Assembly (NCBI GenBank): GCA_017433825.1
Contig: JAFRGL010000012.1
Coordinates: 111,239-175,238, forward strand
Direction: 5' to 3'
DNA length: 64,000 bases
Origin: Eubacterium sp.
GTDB lineage: Bacteria; Bacillota; Clostridia; Lachnospirales; Lachnospiraceae
Shown here: positions 1 through 7,129 of the stretch, one piece after another
How the letters are laid out: the number at the start of each line of letters is the position of its first letter
Position numbering within the stretch: the stretch's first letter is position 1
The notes under the pieces: generated by a model
Seen by the model: only the letters and a program-made list of their open reading frames with translations
Databases searched by the model: none
What the model was told of the DNA's origin: nothing
Position numbers and translations under genes: made by a program

Positions 1-1358
1 TTGCCATGGAGCTGATTGACTCCGTACGCGCGGTTATCGGCCCGAACAAGGCCATTGACTACCGTATCAGCGGCGACGACCTGACCCCAGGCGGCGTAGG
101 CGTGGAAGACTCCCTGGCATTTGCCAAAGCCATCCAGGACAAGATTGATATCATCCATGTGTCCGCAGGCAACCTGTATTACCTGCCCTCCATGGCTTAT
201 ACCATTCAGTCCACCTATCTGCCCCTTGCGACCAACGTGCGCTTTGCGAAAAGATTCAAGGAAGAGCTGCATATCCCGGTTACCACCGTCGGCTCCTTCA
301 ATATGGACCTGGCGGAAGACGCAATAGCCGAAGGAAAGGCCGATGTGGTGGCCATGATCCGGCAGTTCATCGCGGACCCGGACTGCGTCAACAAGGCGAA
401 ATTCGGCAAGGGCGACGAAATCCGGCCGTGCCTGCGCTGCAACATGTGCACCGGCTCCGACCCCCACGGCTGTCCGAAGCCCTTAAGATGTTCGGTCAAC
501 CCCGTCCAGGGACGCCAGCCCATCTTTGATAACATTCCTCCCGTGAAAGAAGGCACCAAGGTGGTGATTATCGGCGGCGGCTGCGCCGGTCTGGAAGCGG
601 CTAGGCAGCTGGATGCCAGAGGCGCGAAAGTTGTGCTCTTCGAGCAGGATGACCATCTGGGCGGCTCCCTTATCCCCGCCGGCGCCAATGCCTTAAAGGG
701 CGATGTGAAGCGCTATGCCGAGTGGTCCGTACGTACCGCGCAGAGACTGAAAAATGTGGAAATCCGCCTGAATACGAAGGCTACGCCGGAGCTGGTAACT
801 CTGGAAAAACCGGATACGGTTATCGTTGCCGTGGGCAGCAAACCCTTTATCCCGGAGATTCCGGGCATTCACGGTGAAAATGTGGTTCTGGCCTCCGACG
901 TGGATATGGGCCTTGCCCAAACCGGTGATAAGGTCGTCTGCATCGGCGCGGGCCTTACCGGAACGGAAACCGCGGTTGCCCTGGCAAAGGAAGGCAAGGA
1001 CGTCACACTTATTGATAAACTTTCCACCGAAGAAATCGATGCCAACGGCCTGGGTTCCCGGTCTGTGGCGGCGGGCCTGAGAGGTATCGGGGCTGCGGCA
1101 GGCGTCAAGGTTATCACCGGCCTTGCTGCGAAACAGTTCTTCGACAACCTTCTTGTTGCGGAAAACGAAAAAGGCGAGAGAGTGGAGCTTCCCTTTGATA
1201 CGGCCGTGCTCTCCATGGGCGTCCGCGGACTTGCCGATGAGGCGCGCAAATTCGACCGCCTGGCACCGAACGTGGTTTATGTAGGCGACTGCATGGTGAA
1301 AGCCGGCAATATCATGAGCGCCGTTCTGGACGGCTTCTACGCCGCGGTAAATATCTGA
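1..1358 (+). CDS. NADH:flavin oxidoreductase (old yellow enzyme) with FAD/NAD domains, 5' partial
   Basis: The frame is open at the left window edge, so only the C-terminal 450 or so residues are visible. They hold the end of an OYE-type TIM barrel, then a cysteine cluster (CLRCNMC, followed by GC and RCSVNP) of the kind that binds one 4Fe-4S cluster. Next come an FAD Rossmann motif (VVIIGGGCAGLEAA) and an internal NAD(P)H motif (GAGLTGTETA). This is the architecture of 2,4-dienoyl-CoA reductase, 2-enoate reductase and the bile-acid enzymes BaiCD/BaiH, which move electrons from NAD(P)H via FAD and Fe-S to FMN to reduce an activated C=C bond. The substrate cannot be told from sequence. A small ORF follows 17 bases downstream and shares its terminator. 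Confidence 0.9.
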   Translation, partial: AMELIDSVRAVIGPNKAIDYRISGDDLTPGGVGVEDSLAFAKAIQDKIDIIHVSAGNLYYLPSMAYTIQSTYLPLATNVRFAKRFKEELHIPVTTVGSFNMDLAEDAIAEGKADVVAMIRQFIADPDCVNKAKFGKGDEIRPCLRCNMCTGSDPHGCPKPLRCSVNPVQGRQPIFDNIPPVKEGTKVVIIGGGCAGLEAARQLDARGAKVVLFEQDDHLGGSLIPAGANALKGDVKRYAEWSVRTAQRLKNVEIRLNTKATPELVTLEKPDTVIVAVGSKPFIPEIPGIHGENVVLASDVDMGLAQTGDKVVCIGAGLTGTETAVALAKEGKDVTLIDKLSTEEIDANGLGSRSVAAGLRGIGAAAGVKVITGLAAKQFFDNLLVAENEKGERVELPFDTAVLSMGVRGLADEARKFDRLAPNVVYVGDCMVKAGNIMSAVLDGFYAAVNI

Positions 1359-1375
1359 TCCTAAGGAAAATGACC

Positions 1376-1600
1376 ATGGATTTCAACGACGACAACAAAA
1401 CGAAAGGCCGCATGGTATTTGACCGGCTGAGCGAAGATGCGCAGAAGTTCTTCCTTGCGTCCGATGCGCTTTCCGTTTGGGAGTACGGAGACGGGGAGGA
1501 GAAGAAATACGCTTTCCGGATGCGTGGCTGCCATATCGAATCCGATCTGACCCTGTCCGAACTGGACAAGGCCTTTTCCGAACTGTCATCAGAAACATAA
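1376..1600 (+). CDS. Small hypothetical protein (74 aa)
   Basis: Charged, soluble protein with no family that I recognise. There are two in-frame ATGs (1370 and 1376). AAGGA at 1363-1367 sits 8 bases before the second, so 1376 is preferred. It lies just after the flavin oxidoreductase and before a strong terminator, so it is probably the last gene of that transcript. Its function is unknown. Confidence 0.6.
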   Translation: MDFNDDNKTKGRMVFDRLSEDAQKFFLASDALSVWEYGDGEEKKYAFRMRGCHIESDLTLSELDKAFSELSSET

Positions 1601-1608
1601 AACCATTT

Positions 1609-1645
1609 CTGCCGCCCGGGGTTCCGGGCGGCAGCCTTTATTTTC
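1609..1645 (+). terminator. Rho-independent terminator
   Basis: Perfect 11-bp stem (1609-1619 with 1624-1634), GGTT loop, followed by a T-rich run. It ends the oxidoreductase/small-protein transcript. Confidence 0.85.
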
Positions 1646-1648
1646 CGG

Positions 1649-1677
1649 TTGACAGCACATAAGTGTTATGTTATATA
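1649..1677 (+). promoter_or_regulatory. Sigma-A promoter for the riboswitch/CDF transcript
   Basis: TTGACA at 1649-1654, a 17-base spacer, then TATATA at 1672-1677. The expected start near 1684 leaves about 50 bases before the NiCo aptamer. Confidence 0.75.
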
Positions 1678-1729
1678 TACTTTCAAACTCTTTGCACTGC
1701 AAAAGACGTAAACCCTTTACACCTATTTA

Positions 1730-1846
1730 CAGTACAAACTGAACAGGCGATGATTTTTGTCATGAAGCCGGGCCCTTTAACGGGCAGCAGAATGAGGTTA
1801 AGCACATCTGCGGGACAGTAGTATGTCCGGGGGATGTGTTTTTTTA
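1730..1846 (+). ncRNA. NiCo (czcD-type) riboswitch with overlapping terminator
   Basis: The four conserved blocks of the NiCo aptamer appear in order: ACTGAACAGGCGATGA (1738-1753), TGAAGCCGGGCCC (1763-1775), GGGCAGCAGA (1782-1791) and TGCGGGACAGT (1809-1819). These match the known cobalt/nickel-sensing motif and precede a cation-efflux gene, its typical partner. The 3' part can instead fold as an intrinsic terminator: CACATC 1803-1808 with GATGTG 1833-1838, and GGACA 1813-1817 with TGTCC 1824-1828, then a T run from 1839. The terminator uses the 3' strand of the aptamer, so metal binding should prevent termination and turn the exporter on. The aptamer assignment is by motif recall; the switching mechanism is inferred. 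Confidence 0.88.
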
Positions 1847-1894
1847 TTTCCCCGGTAAGCTTTGCAGGGTATAACTCATTTTCAGGAGGAATTC

Positions 1895-2782
1895 ATGACA
1901 AACAGGGAAATTACCAAAAGACTTTCCGCCGTCGGAATCGGCGGCAACGTACTTCTCTCGGCATTCAAGCTTATCGCCGGTATCTTCGGCAGATCCGGTG
2001 CCATGGTATCGGATGCCGTCCATTCCTTATCGGATGTTTTTGCCACCATAATTGCTTTCCTCGGCGTAAAACTGTCTGAAAAACAGGCGGATGAAAGCCA
2101 TCCGTACGGCCATGAGCGGTTTGAGTGCGTGGCTTCCATGGTTCTGGGCGTTATCCTGGGCGTAACCGGCGTCGGCATCGGTTATACAGGCGTCAGAAAT
2201 ATCTTCAGCGGGGATTTTAAGAATCTGCAGGTGCCCACCATCCTGCCCCTTGTCGCAGCCATTGTTTCCATTGTTGCAAAGGAAATCATGTACCGCTACA
2301 CCATGCACTACGCGAAAATGATGAATTCCGCAGCCTTCGAGGCGGATGCCTGGCATCACCGGTCGGACGCTTTCTCCTCCATCGGTTCCCTTATCGGCAT
2401 TGTCGGTGCAAGGCTGGGACTTCCGGTGATGGACCCCATTGCCAGCGTGGTTATTGCCGCCTTTATCCTGAAAGTGGCATATGAGATTATCAGGGACGCG
2501 CTGGATCAGATGATGGACAGTACGGCAGGCGCGGATTATGAAGAAAAGCTGAAAAACTTCATCGAAGGCAGCGAAGGTGTGGAGGGCATTGACCTTCTGC
2601 ACACCAGGAAGTTTTCCAGCAGGATTTACGTGGATGTGGAGATTGCGGTGGACAGGAACAGTTCGCTGATTGCCGCCCATGAAATAGCGGAAAGGGTACA
2701 CGACGGCATTGAAGAGAACTTCCCGGAAGTCAAGCATGTGATGGTGCATGTCAATCCCGGGAAGGAGAAGCCGGCGGACTGA
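1895..2782 (+). CDS. Cation diffusion facilitator (CDF) metal exporter
   Basis: A 295-residue CDF protein that exports divalent metal ions in exchange for protons. The N-terminal half has transmembrane helices with the metal-site motif SDAVHSLSDV in helix 2 and HHRSDAFSS in helix 5. The C-terminal quarter is the cytoplasmic dimerisation domain. AGGAGG at 1884-1889 fixes the start at 1895; an upstream in-frame ATG at 1862 has no ribosome site. The NiCo riboswitch in the leader points to cobalt or nickel as cargo, where the protein sequence alone would leave Zn, Mn or Fe open. A terminator follows at 2812. Confidence 0.93.
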   Translation: MTNREITKRLSAVGIGGNVLLSAFKLIAGIFGRSGAMVSDAVHSLSDVFATIIAFLGVKLSEKQADESHPYGHERFECVASMVLGVILGVTGVGIGYTGVRNIFSGDFKNLQVPTILPLVAAIVSIVAKEIMYRYTMHYAKMMNSAAFEADAWHHRSDAFSSIGSLIGIVGARLGLPVMDPIASVVIAAFILKVAYEIIRDALDQMMDSTAGADYEEKLKNFIEGSEGVEGIDLLHTRKFSSRIYVDVEIAVDRNSSLIAAHEIAERVHDGIEENFPEVKHVMVHVNPGKEKPAD

Positions 2783-2811
2783 CGTGAGTATATAAAAATG
2801 AGGGTTAGTTT

Positions 2812-2847
2812 ACGCGGAAATGTTAGGCATTTCCGCGTTTGTTTTTC
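2812..2847 (+). terminator. Terminator after CDF gene
   Basis: An 11-bp perfect stem (2812-2822 with 2828-2838) and a T-rich tail. Confidence 0.85.
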
Positions 2848-2867
2848 CAAAAGGTGAATGATACAAT
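2839..2867 (+). promoter_or_regulatory. Promoter for UroD-family gene
   Basis: TTGTTT 2839-2844, 17-base spacer, TACAAT 2862-2867. It overlaps the tail of the previous terminator. Confidence 0.5.
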
Positions 2868-2919
2868 TTAAACATAAGAATCATTTACATTGCAGGAAAG
2901 ACAAAGGAGAAGCAGAACA

Positions 2920-3948
2920 ATGGCAAAGATTACACCGAAGGAAAACTGGCTGCGCCTGGGAAGAGGCGAGATGCCGGCTTATGTTCCCCGCTTTACCATG
3001 ATGGGAGACGAATATCTGGGCGAAGCGGCGGTTAAGATGCTGATGCCCAGGATTTTTGAGCAGAATCATTTCACCGACGGCGGCTATGATATGTGGGGCG
3101 TGCGTTATGTGGCGGATGCCAATACCGGAGCTACCCTTCCCGAGCCCGGCAATTTCATACTGCAGGATATCGAGGACTGGGAGAAGGTCATCAAATTCCC
3201 GAAACAGCCCGAGGGCATTGACTATGAGAAAATGTACGAGCAGGACCTTATCGCCATGAAGGTGGACAGGGAGAAATCCGCTGTTATGGCCGGCCCGGGA
3301 TTGATGCCCTTCCAGCAGCTGGTGGCTTTCATGGGCTTTACCGAAGGCCTGATGGCCCTGCTTACCGATCCTGATTCCGTCAAGGATATGCTGAACGCCA
3401 TGGTGGACTTCCTGGAGCCTACCATGTATGCGACGGTGGAGTATTACAAACCGGACATCTGGTACCTTCTGGATGACTCGGCGGCAAAAGAGACGCCCTT
3501 CTTCTCCATGGAAGTTTACAGGGACGTGTTCAAGCCGATTTACGCCCGCCTGGCGAAGCCTGCCACGGACAGGGGCATTCCGGTGGAATTCCACAACTGC
3601 GGCCGCTGCGAGGATCAGATCCAGGATATGATCGATTTCGGCGTGAAATACTGGGATCCTGCCCAGGAGACCAATGACCTTCTGGCGGTCAAGGAGAAAT
3701 ACAAAGGCAAAATCTGCATCTGCGGCGGCTGGGACTGGGATCACCACATCCCGAAGAACTGGCCCGACTTCGACGAAGAGGAAATCCGCCAGGGAGTGCG
3801 GGATTCCATTGACAAATATTCGGAAGGCGGCGGTTATGCCTTCGGCGGCGGCGTGCCCGGACTGAATCCGGCTGCGAAGCGCGTCAATGAAATCGTCCGG
3901 GACGAAGTACACTGGTACGGCCGGAAGGTTTACGGTTATACCGATTGA
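2920..3948 (+). CDS. Uroporphyrinogen decarboxylase (UroD)-family protein 1, putative corrinoid methyltransferase
   Basis: A 342-residue TIM-barrel protein of the UroD/MtaA superfamily, which covers haem-pathway decarboxylases and zinc-dependent methyltransferases that move methyl groups to or from corrinoid proteins. Residues H225-N-C227-G fit the His-x-Cys zinc ligands of the methyltransferase branch. A third ligand cysteine near the C-terminus, seen in MtaA/MtbA, is not evident (GGGVPGL there). No other haem gene is near. A CobW GTPase and a His-rich protein follow on the same strand, and a NiCo-controlled exporter precedes, which favours a metal/corrinoid role over haem. The start at 2920 is chosen from AAAGGAGAAG upstream; an ATG at 2890 lacks one. 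Substrate unknown. Confidence 0.8.
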   Translation: MAKITPKENWLRLGRGEMPAYVPRFTMMGDEYLGEAAVKMLMPRIFEQNHFTDGGYDMWGVRYVADANTGATLPEPGNFILQDIEDWEKVIKFPKQPEGIDYEKMYEQDLIAMKVDREKSAVMAGPGLMPFQQLVAFMGFTEGLMALLTDPDSVKDMLNAMVDFLEPTMYATVEYYKPDIWYLLDDSAAKETPFFSMEVYRDVFKPIYARLAKPATDRGIPVEFHNCGRCEDQIQDMIDFGVKYWDPAQETNDLLAVKEKYKGKICICGGWDWDHHIPKNWPDFDEEEIRQGVRDSIDKYSEGGGYAFGGGVPGLNPAAKRVNEIVRDEVHWYGRKVYGYTD

Positions 3949-3983
3949 TTTGCGGACATTTCCGCGGCATATTTTTCTTAAAA

Positions 3984-4015
3984 AATCCGGCCTGCTTCTT
4001 GTTGCAGGCCGGATT
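3984..4015. other. Perfect 12-bp hairpin
   Basis: AATCCGGCCTGC (3984-3995) pairs with GCAGGCCGGATT (4004-4015). The T run is on the minus-strand side only, so it is a poor + strand terminator. It overlaps the -35 region of the next promoter. Confidence 0.55.
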
Positions 4016-4027
4016 CAGCGTTATAAT
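3999..4027 (+). promoter_or_regulatory. Promoter for cobW-type gene
   Basis: TTGTTG 3999-4004, 17-base spacer, TATAAT 4022-4027. A small CCGGCA/TGCCGG hairpin lies in the leader just before the ribosome site. Confidence 0.55.
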
Positions 4028-4093
4028 AGATACAGTTGTAAGGCATTTATTTAGAACTTTGTCCGGCAGGCGTGCCGGAGGGAGGAGAAGAAT

Positions 4094-4690
4094 ATGAAAA
4101 TACTGTTGGTAGGAGGATTCCTGGGGTCGGGAAAGACCAGCTTTATCATCAAACTGGCGCATCATATGATTGACGACCTGGGCATCTCCAATATCTGTAT
4201 CCTGGAAAATGAAATCGGTGAGATCAGCGTGGACGACAAGGTCCTGGCGGGTTCCGGCTACCAGGTAAGGGGGCTTTTCGCCGGCTGCGTATGCTGCACC
4301 CTGGCGGGAGAACTGCCCACCAGCATCCGGGCCATTGAAAAAGACATCAATCCCGACTGGATTATCATGGAGGCGACGGGTGTTGCCTTCCCCTACAGCA
4401 TCGCGGAGAATTTAAAGGGTTCCCTGGGCATGGAGTGCCGTATCGTAACCCTGGCGGACGCCCAGAGGTGGAACCGGCTGGTAAAGGCGATGTCGCATCT
4501 TTTTGTCTACCAGATGAAGGACGCGGATGTGGTGCTGGCCAACAAGGCAGACCTGGTGGATGCCGATACCTTAAACGAAGTCATAGCTTCCATCAAGGAA
4601 GTGTCCGGCTGCGAAGAAGTGGTGCCCACCTGCGCCAACGAAGGAATCGATTCAAAGCTGCTTGACCGGATTATCACCGGGGAAGCGTAA
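4094..4690 (+). CDS. CobW/COG0523-type G3E GTPase (metallochaperone), short form
   Basis: P-loop GTPase of the CobW/HypB/UreG class, which delivers metal ions to client enzymes. Visible are Walker A GFLGSGKT (8-15), ENEIGE (38-43), the family's metal-binding CxCC motif GCVCC (64-68, cysteines 65, 67, 68) and the guanine-specificity motif NKAD (150-153). At 198 residues it holds only the GTPase domain; the usual CobW C-terminal domain is missing. The partner domain may be supplied by the His/Cys-rich protein encoded 53 bases downstream. The client could be the UroD-family protein upstream. Metal and client are inferred only from neighbours. Confidence 0.9.
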   Translation: MKILLVGGFLGSGKTSFIIKLAHHMIDDLGISNICILENEIGEISVDDKVLAGSGYQVRGLFAGCVCCTLAGELPTSIRAIEKDINPDWIIMEATGVAFPYSIAENLKGSLGMECRIVTLADAQRWNRLVKAMSHLFVYQMKDADVVLANKADLVDADTLNEVIASIKEVSGCEEVVPTCANEGIDSKLLDRIITGEA

Positions 4691-4743
4691 ATGCGGGCGG
4701 CCTGCAGCGGATTTATCCGCCGGCGGGAAAGAAGGAGAAGAAC

Positions 4744-5385
4744 ATGGAAGAGAAAGATAAAGAATTAAAAGAGAAGGAAGAATGCGGCTGCGGCTGTGAG
4801 GAAGAGCACGGGCATCATCACCATGATCATGAGCATCATCATGACCATGATCACGAACACCATCACCATGACCATGATCACGAACATGAGCATCACCATC
4901 ACCACCATGATGAGGACTGTGACTGCCATGAGCACCATCATCATGACCATGATCATGAGCACCATCATCACGATGATGAATGCGAATGCGACGACCCCAA
5001 CTGCACGGATCCCAGCCATCACCACCACCATCATCACGAGGGCTCGGTGAGTATTTCCCACCATGAGACTTCCGTTATCGGCGCGGTGAAGGGTATCATG
5101 AAGGAGAAGGATTTTGAGAAGGCGGAAGCTGCCCTGGCGGAGCAGATGAAGGAATGCGGCCGGCTGGTCACCGATGCAGGAGGCATCATCGGCCATATCA
5201 AATTCGTGCTTTCCGGTCCCGGAAAATGCAGCCAGATTTCCGTGACGGATGTGGATGAGAACATCCGCCGCTTCGACGGTACCGATTCTGCGCTGGAAGG
5301 CGTGGCGATAGTCTTTATGGTGGAGGATGAAGCCCTGACGGATATTTTGAATAAAACCATCTGCACGCTGATTGAAGAGCAGTAA
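4744..5385 (+). CDS. His/Cys-rich metal-binding protein with C-terminal globular domain
   Basis: 213 residues. Residues 22-98 contain 42 histidines in HHHH/DHDHEH runs, interspersed with acidic residues. Eight cysteines lie in CxC or similar pairs at 14, 16, 18, 59, 61, 80, 82 and 87. Such tracts store or hand over Ni, Co or Zn, as in HypB and CobW C-termini. Residues 100-213 form an ordinary mixed-charge domain (KGIMKEKDFEKAEAALAEQM, then CSQISVTDVDEN) that I do not recognise. It has a strong ribosome site and follows the GTPase directly. No signal peptide is seen, so it should be cytoplasmic. A metal reservoir for the GTPase is the simplest reading. Confidence 0.8.
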   Translation: MEEKDKELKEKEECGCGCEEEHGHHHHDHEHHHDHDHEHHHHDHDHEHEHHHHHHDEDCDCHEHHHHDHDHEHHHHDDECECDDPNCTDPSHHHHHHHEGSVSISHHETSVIGAVKGIMKEKDFEKAEAALAEQMKECGRLVTDAGGIIGHIKFVLSGPGKCSQISVTDVDENIRRFDGTDSALEGVAIVFMVEDEALTDILNKTICTLIEEQ

Positions 5386-5420
5386 GGAAGCATGCAGACT
5401 GCATAAAGGATAATAGGGAC

Positions 5421-5463
5421 GCGCTGTACTTGCCCCGGTTTCGGACAGGTACAGCGCTTTTTT
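5421..5463 (+). terminator. Terminator after His-rich gene
   Basis: GCGCTGTAC (5421-5429) pairs with GTACAGCGC (5449-5457), followed by TTTTTT. Confidence 0.85.
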
Positions 5464-5610
5464 GTACGATTCCGGCAGATTTTCGGAAAATTCCGGAGCG
5501 CTTTTCCGGATGTGAACGAAAAAATTTTATCAATTTCTGACAAGCCGGGACAATTCCGGATTTTTATTATCTAATGAGTGTAACAGAAAGCCCGGACTTG
5601 CCAAAATCTT

Positions 5611-6159
5611 ATGGAAGGGAGGGAGTGCAGAACGTCAGAAGCAGAAATTATCAGTCAGAATGAACTGGTCTTAAGGGCGAAAGATAGAGAAGAAGCCGCT
5701 TTTTCACTGCTCATGAAAAACTGTGCCAGGGACATGTACAGGGTCGCCATATCGATTCTGTTAAATGATGAGGACGCGGCGGATGCCATTCAGGAGACCA
5801 TGCTTACCTGCTGGAAGGAACTGAAGAAACTTCGCGAACCCCGGTATTTTAAAACCTGGATGACCAGAATTCTGATAAATAAAAGCTATGCCATCCTGAA
5901 TACCCGGAAGAACATGGTCCCGCTGGAGGAAGCAATGCTTAAAGACAGGCCTTATGAGGAACCTAACCGGGAATTGAAGGAGATGCTTTCCCTTTTGGAA
6001 GAGACCTACCGGGTGCCGATGATGCTGTATTACGGAGAAGGCTACAAGTCGGCGGAGATAGCGGAAATACTGAACATATCGGAAAGCGCGGTAAGAACCC
6101 GCCTGCAAAGGGGCCGGGAGAAACTGAAAACAGCATTGGAAGCGGAGGAAGCGATATGA
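5611..6159 (+). CDS. ECF-type RNA polymerase sigma factor
   Basis: 182-residue sigma-70 family protein. Region 2 is near residues 25-90 (DEDAADAIQETMLTCWKEL, FKTWMTRILIN) and region 4 near 125-176 (AEILNISESAVRTRLQRGRE, the helix-turn-helix that contacts -35 boxes). The start is uncertain. ATG 5611 has no ribosome site before it, while GGGAGG at 5617-5622 lies inside the ORF with no in-frame ATG, GTG or TTG at the right distance (ACG 5632 would fit). The stop overlaps the start of the next gene by ATGA, the arrangement usual for a sigma factor with its anti-sigma protein. The inducing signal is unknown. Confidence 0.92.
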   Translation: MEGRECRTSEAEIISQNELVLRAKDREEAAFSLLMKNCARDMYRVAISILLNDEDAADAIQETMLTCWKELKKLREPRYFKTWMTRILINKSYAILNTRKNMVPLEEAMLKDRPYEEPNRELKEMLSLLEETYRVPMMLYYGEGYKSAEIAEILNISESAVRTRLQRGREKLKTALEAEEAI

Positions 6160-6992
6160 AACCTGAAGAAATATTCGGCCAGGAAATTGAGGTGCCGGAA
6201 ATTGTCAGCAGCAAAATGGATAACGCTATGAAGGCAATAAAGGAGGATACGATGTATAAAAAAACAGGAATGAAATGGTTTTCAAGAATTGCAGTGGCAG
6301 CTGCAGCATGTTTTGCGCTGATTGCGGTAAGCGGAGCAGTGAAAACGCCGGTGACCAATCAGCTGAACCTTACCGTAATGGGCAGTGAACTGAAAGCGGG
6401 CGTACCGGTTTATGTCACCAATACCGGGTACGGAGATTTCCACAGTTACGGTATTACAGGCGGAGATAACGGTACGCTCTGCTATGTTGTCGATACCGGT
6501 TTTTTCGTGGAAGGGGAAGATGTGCAGTCTGTGACCTACAGCATTAATGAAGGCGCTTTCCAGGTGGTAGAGCCTGCAGATGGAAGCATCATTGTTTCCG
6601 GAACGGAATATCCGGGAGAATTGAATGTTCCCCAAATGGGGGGCATCGAGGATGAGAACGGGAATTTTATTTCCAAGACCCGTTATTATACTTCCTTCAC
6701 GGTTGCCGGCAATGGCCAGACTGCTGCGGATACCTGGATCAGTGTCTGCGGCGTGAAGAATTCGGATTATGTCTTCACGTTCACGGAATCAGCAGAAGAA
6801 CTCGCGGCCTTTTATCAGAGCCTGGTGGGCGATGTTGTCATAACCTGCACGGTGGAATATACGGACGGAAGCACGCAGACAGCGGACATCGGACTGGGTG
6901 TGCGTACCGCCACCTACGGTGAGCTGGGAATCGCGGAGACCGCTGAGTGGGAGAACTACGAAGATGCCTTCATCGTCTTTGAGATGAAGTAA
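6156..6992 (+). CDS. Membrane protein coupled to ECF sigma factor, putative anti-sigma factor
   Basis: 278 residues: a short cytoplasmic part (1-42), one transmembrane helix (about 43-61, Ala/Val-rich) and a large extracytoplasmic domain rich in beta-strand-type sequence with few charged repeats. Translationally coupled to the sigma gene by a 4-base overlap. The cytoplasmic segment is short and has no zinc-binding HxxxCxxC motif, so it is not a zinc anti-sigma factor. The outer domain probably senses an envelope condition. Role inferred from gene order and topology, not from a recognised sigma-binding domain. Confidence 0.75.
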   Translation: MKPEEIFGQEIEVPEIVSSKMDNAMKAIKEDTMYKKTGMKWFSRIAVAAAACFALIAVSGAVKTPVTNQLNLTVMGSELKAGVPVYVTNTGYGDFHSYGITGGDNGTLCYVVDTGFFVEGEDVQSVTYSINEGAFQVVEPADGSIIVSGTEYPGELNVPQMGGIEDENGNFISKTRYYTSFTVAGNGQTAADTWISVCGVKNSDYVFTFTESAEELAAFYQSLVGDVVITCTVEYTDGSTQTADIGLGVRTATYGELGIAETAEWENYEDAFIVFEMK

Positions 6993-7010
6993 ATTAAAAC
7001 ACAAACTGTC

Positions 7011-7056
7011 AAAAGAGGCTGACGCACTAAAGTATTTATTGCGTCAGCCTCTTTTT
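7011..7056 (+). terminator. Terminator after sigma/anti-sigma pair
   Basis: A 16-bp near-perfect stem (7011-7026 with 7040-7056) ending in TTTTT. Confidence 0.9.
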
Positions 7057-7083
7057 GACTTGTGTCAGAACGTAAGGTATAAT
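7055..7083 (+). promoter_or_regulatory. Promoter for serine hydrolase
   Basis: TTGACT 7055-7060, 17-base spacer, TATAAT 7078-7083. The -35 box starts in the T tract of the preceding terminator. Confidence 0.75.
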
Positions 7084-7129
7084 CAATCCGGAAACAGTTT
7101 TGTCTTGCTGTACAGGAGGAACGTTAAAG

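Noticed and set aside
2920-3948. Haem biosynthesis (HemE) for the UroD-family genes
   Set aside because: No other hem gene in the window, a zinc-type HxCG motif in two of the three, and corrinoid/metal context for the first.
3984-4015. Hairpin after the first UroD gene as its terminator
   Set aside because: The T run is on the wrong side for plus-strand transcription; kept only as a hairpin.
4800-5040. Repetitive CAT/CAC-rich DNA that could look like a repeat array
   Set aside because: The repetition is in frame and codes for the His tract; no spacers or constant repeats as in CRISPR.
4765-5196. Minus-strand ORF rich in Met and Val opposite the His-rich gene
   Set aside because: It is the complement of CAT/CAC codons; no ribosome site and no family resemblance.
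5625-5627. GTG as start of the sigma factor gene
   Set aside because: It follows the ribosome site but is out of frame with the sigma ORF.
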